DNA of 8,845 bases, taken from assembly GCA_020849195.1 (NCBI GenBank), contig JADLGT010000061.1, forward strand, positions 1 through 8,845, given 5' to 3'. Numbering within the stretch: the stretch's first letter is position 1; every line of letters begins with the position of its first letter. Source of the DNA: Bacteroidia bacterium. Lineage in GTDB: Bacteria; Bacteroidota; Bacteroidia; JABDFU01. Shown here piece by piece: positions 7,128 through 8,845 of this stretch. Under the pieces are notes generated by a model that was given only the letters and a program-made list of their open reading frames with translations, had not been told where the DNA came from and did not search any database. Position numbers and translations under genes: made by a program.

Positions 7128-8845
7128 TTACCTGATAATTAATTTTTTACGGCAGATGGAATTGTCGGAAGTTGCGGAGATGATGTAGATACCCGAAGCG
7201 AGCGTACTTGAGGGGTCGATAGCTGTAACTCCCGTATTGTTTTTTTCTAAAACAATTATTTTTGACAGCACTTCTTTTCCTAACTCATCATAAACCACCA
7301 CTATCACGGGTTGGTCTGCTTTTGCTCCCTGAAGGTTAATTGAAACACCTGTGTTGGGGTTGGCAGGGTTTGGATAAATATCAAATCCAAAATTTTTCTG
7401 TGTTGTTTCAAAATTCACCGCCACCCAATTGTAATACTTATATTTTCCGTCGAAGTCGGTTTGTTTCAGTCTGTAGTACGACACACCGCTCAGCGGACTT
7501 TCGTCAACCGTAAAATAATTAAGCGCAGTGCTGCTGTTGCCTGCCCCGTTAACAGTTGCAATGGTTTCGGTATTTATTCTGTCGGCACTTCTTTCCACGT
7601 TAAAGTAATCGTTGTTGGTTTCGGTGGCGGTACTCCATTTCACATCCACAAAATTTCCGTTCGGTTTTGCAGTAAACGATAGCAAATCTATCGGTAATGG
7701 ATTTTCGGTAGTTGTTGAAGCAAGTGTGAATGGGCTGAATGAAGTTACTACTGCACTTGAAATAATTGTTCCGGCAGCTGTGTTGCCTGTTGTACCACCA
7801 TTGCCATGGTCGCGCCACAACGAGCCGTCCCAGCGGGCAACTCTTAGTGTAGAGAGGTTAGTAACATCACCACTTCGGGCAGTGAGCCAGGATAGGGTTA
7901 CACTTACATTTGAAGTTCCGTTGGTACGATTCAGTATCCAGTATTCTTTGTGGCTGATGTGTTCGAGGGAAGCATCTTTCAACTGGTTATTATAAACAGG
8001 GTGCGGATCGGTACTAAAATATTCGGCAGTAAAGTGATCGGTAACAACCGACGGAGCAGTTATAGCAATTGCGGCGTAATAGCCACCTTTGCCAACAGGA
8101 AATGTAAAGGCGTCGTTGCCAATTTTTCGTACCTGCCCATCGGTATAGCTGGCGTTGGAGGCTCCGCTCACGGTAACGCCATCGCCTATCTGTAACATGT
8201 TGGTTGAAGTGGAAATAATATTTCCTGTCATAAACGTAAGTGTTTGCCCGGCGCCATCCATCAGCAAAACAGACTGCAGCACAACATTACCCGATGTTTT
8301 ATTTATTTTGACAGGACCATTAAAATTACCGGTAGCGCCTGTAAGGTCGAAGTTTTGATCGCCGCTTGTGCCGGTAAACAATAATGTTCCGGAACCACCA
8401 TCAAAAGTGGATTGTACGGTAACGGTTTTTCTGCCTTCGCTGATTCCGGTAAAAGCACCATCGGTAAACACTAAGTTGTTAGTTGTGTTAATCGTGTCGC
8501 CGGCGGCGGTGGTAATAATAGCATCCACTCCTCCGCATCCTCCATTGGAATTCATAGTTAAATCATAAAATAAAGTAGTAGGTAGTACATCAATAGTTAT
8601 TGTAGGCCAAGTACATCCTGAATTCGAGTCGAATGTAATGTTTCCGTTATTATGCGTAAATGTACCTGCACTATGAGTAAAAATGGTAGTGCTGCTAGTC
8701 CACCTGCCACCAATATAAAAAGTACCCGAAGGCGCAGTAAAGTCGCCAAGTGTTTGGGTAAATCCTTGTACCGCAAAAACAGTAGTACCACCGGCGGGCG
8801 TTAAAGCCCCCGACGATTTGTTTACAACAAGTACACAGGTGCGAG
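7128..8845 (-). CDS. Large secreted surface protein with T9SS type A sorting domain, 5' end beyond window
   Basis: The frame stays open from its TAA (7128-7130) to the right edge, giving at least 571 residues. The ATG at 8553-8555 is internal: similar repeat-like sequence continues for 96 codons before it, and no signal peptide follows it. Numbering from the edge, residues 1 to about 220 are Gly/Thr/Ser/Asn-rich short strands, for example AGTFTHNNGNITFD then LFYDLT, typical of Bacteroidota parallel-strand adhesin-like proteins. Next come a domain with VRKIGNDAFTFPVGKGG (about 238-254) and a KEYWILNR strand region (about 299-306). From PLPIDLLSFTA (383-393) comes a fibronectin-like module with VKWSTATETNNDYFNVERS and YYRLKQTDFDGKYKYYNW. 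The CTD starts near FDIYPNPANP and ends GIYIISATSDNSICRKKLIIR minus nothing further. That CTD directs export by T9SS and is normally removed on surface attachment. Ligand and function are unknown; adhesion or a structural surface role is a guess. It lies upstream of the PorV/PorU2 pair in the same direction. Confidence 0.88.
   Translation of the reverse strand, partial: RTCVLVVNKSSGALTPAGGTTVFAVQGFTQTLGDFTAPSGTFYIGGRWTSSTTIFTHSAGTFTHNNGNITFDSNSGCTWPTITIDVLPTTLFYDLTMNSNGGCGGVDAIITTAAGDTINTTNNLVFTDGAFTGISEGRKTVTVQSTFDGGSGTLLFTGTSGDQNFDLTGATGNFNGPVKINKTSGNVVLQSVLLMDGAGQTLTFMTGNIISTSTNMLQIGDGVTVSGASNASYTDGQVRKIGNDAFTFPVGKGGYYAAIAITAPSVVTDHFTAEYFSTDPHPVYNNQLKDASLEHISHKEYWILNRTNGTSNVSVTLSWLTARSGDVTNLSTLRVARWDGSLWRDHGNGGTTGNTAAGTIISSAVVTSFSPFTLASTTTENPLPIDLLSFTAKPNGNFVDVKWSTATETNNDYFNVERSADRINTETIATVNGAGNSSTALNYFTVDESPLSGVSYYRLKQTDFDGKYKYYNWVAVNFETTQKNFGFDIYPNPANPNTGVSINLQGAKADQPVIVVVYDELGKEVLSKIIVLEKNNTGVTAIDPSSTLASGIYIISATSDNSICRKKLIIR

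Noticed and set aside
7461..8568. Plus-strand open frames up to 127 codons and a minus-strand 72-codon frame across the cargo gene
   Set aside because: They overlap the T9SS cargo reading frame, whose protein has clear family motifs; their translations are low-complexity and match nothing I know.
8597..8791. Minus-strand 64-codon open frame near the right edge
   Set aside because: It is out of phase with the cargo frame, which stays open and repeat-like through the same bases to the window edge.

Overview
The window looks like chromosomal DNA from a member of the Bacteroidota with a type IX secretion system (T9SS). Base composition is moderately AT-rich. The identifiable proteins belong to families typical of that phylum: a gingipain-type (C25) T9SS sortase, a PorV/PorQ outer-membrane protein and a surface protein with a T9SS C-terminal sorting domain. 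The genes lack obvious Shine-Dalgarno sequences, which is also usual for the phylum. The sequence does not support a genus call.

All four genes lie on the minus strand. In transcription order (right to left) they are: (1) the 3' part of a large secreted, strand-repeat surface protein with a T9SS type A sorting domain, whose 5' end is beyond the right edge; (2) a 237-bp spacer with small inverted and direct repeats; (3) a 361-aa PorV/PorQ-family beta-barrel protein; (4) after 16 bp, a 1693-aa PorU2-like C25 peptidase with intact catalytic His and Cys; (5) after 35 bp, a polytopic membrane protein resembling GT-C glycosyltransferases, starting at a probable GTG and cut by the left edge. Genes 3 to 5 are spaced like an operon.

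Functionally the window reads as a T9SS surface-attachment module. In known T9SS, PorV shuttles CTD-bearing cargo from the translocon and the sortase PorU removes the CTD and joins the cargo to a cell-surface glycolipid. Here a PorV-like carrier and a very long PorU-like sortase are co-directional and nearly abutting, a CTD cargo lies just upstream, and a possible sugar transferase lies just downstream. That these four act together is inference from gene order.

I see no rRNA, tRNA, CRISPR array, insertion sequence or phage gene. No stretch over 300 bp lacks a gene. The points most worth checking are the paralogous sortase/carrier pair, an ILEI/FAM3-like domain inside the sortase, and the structured spacer with an 11-codon reading frame preceded by an unusually good Shine-Dalgarno.
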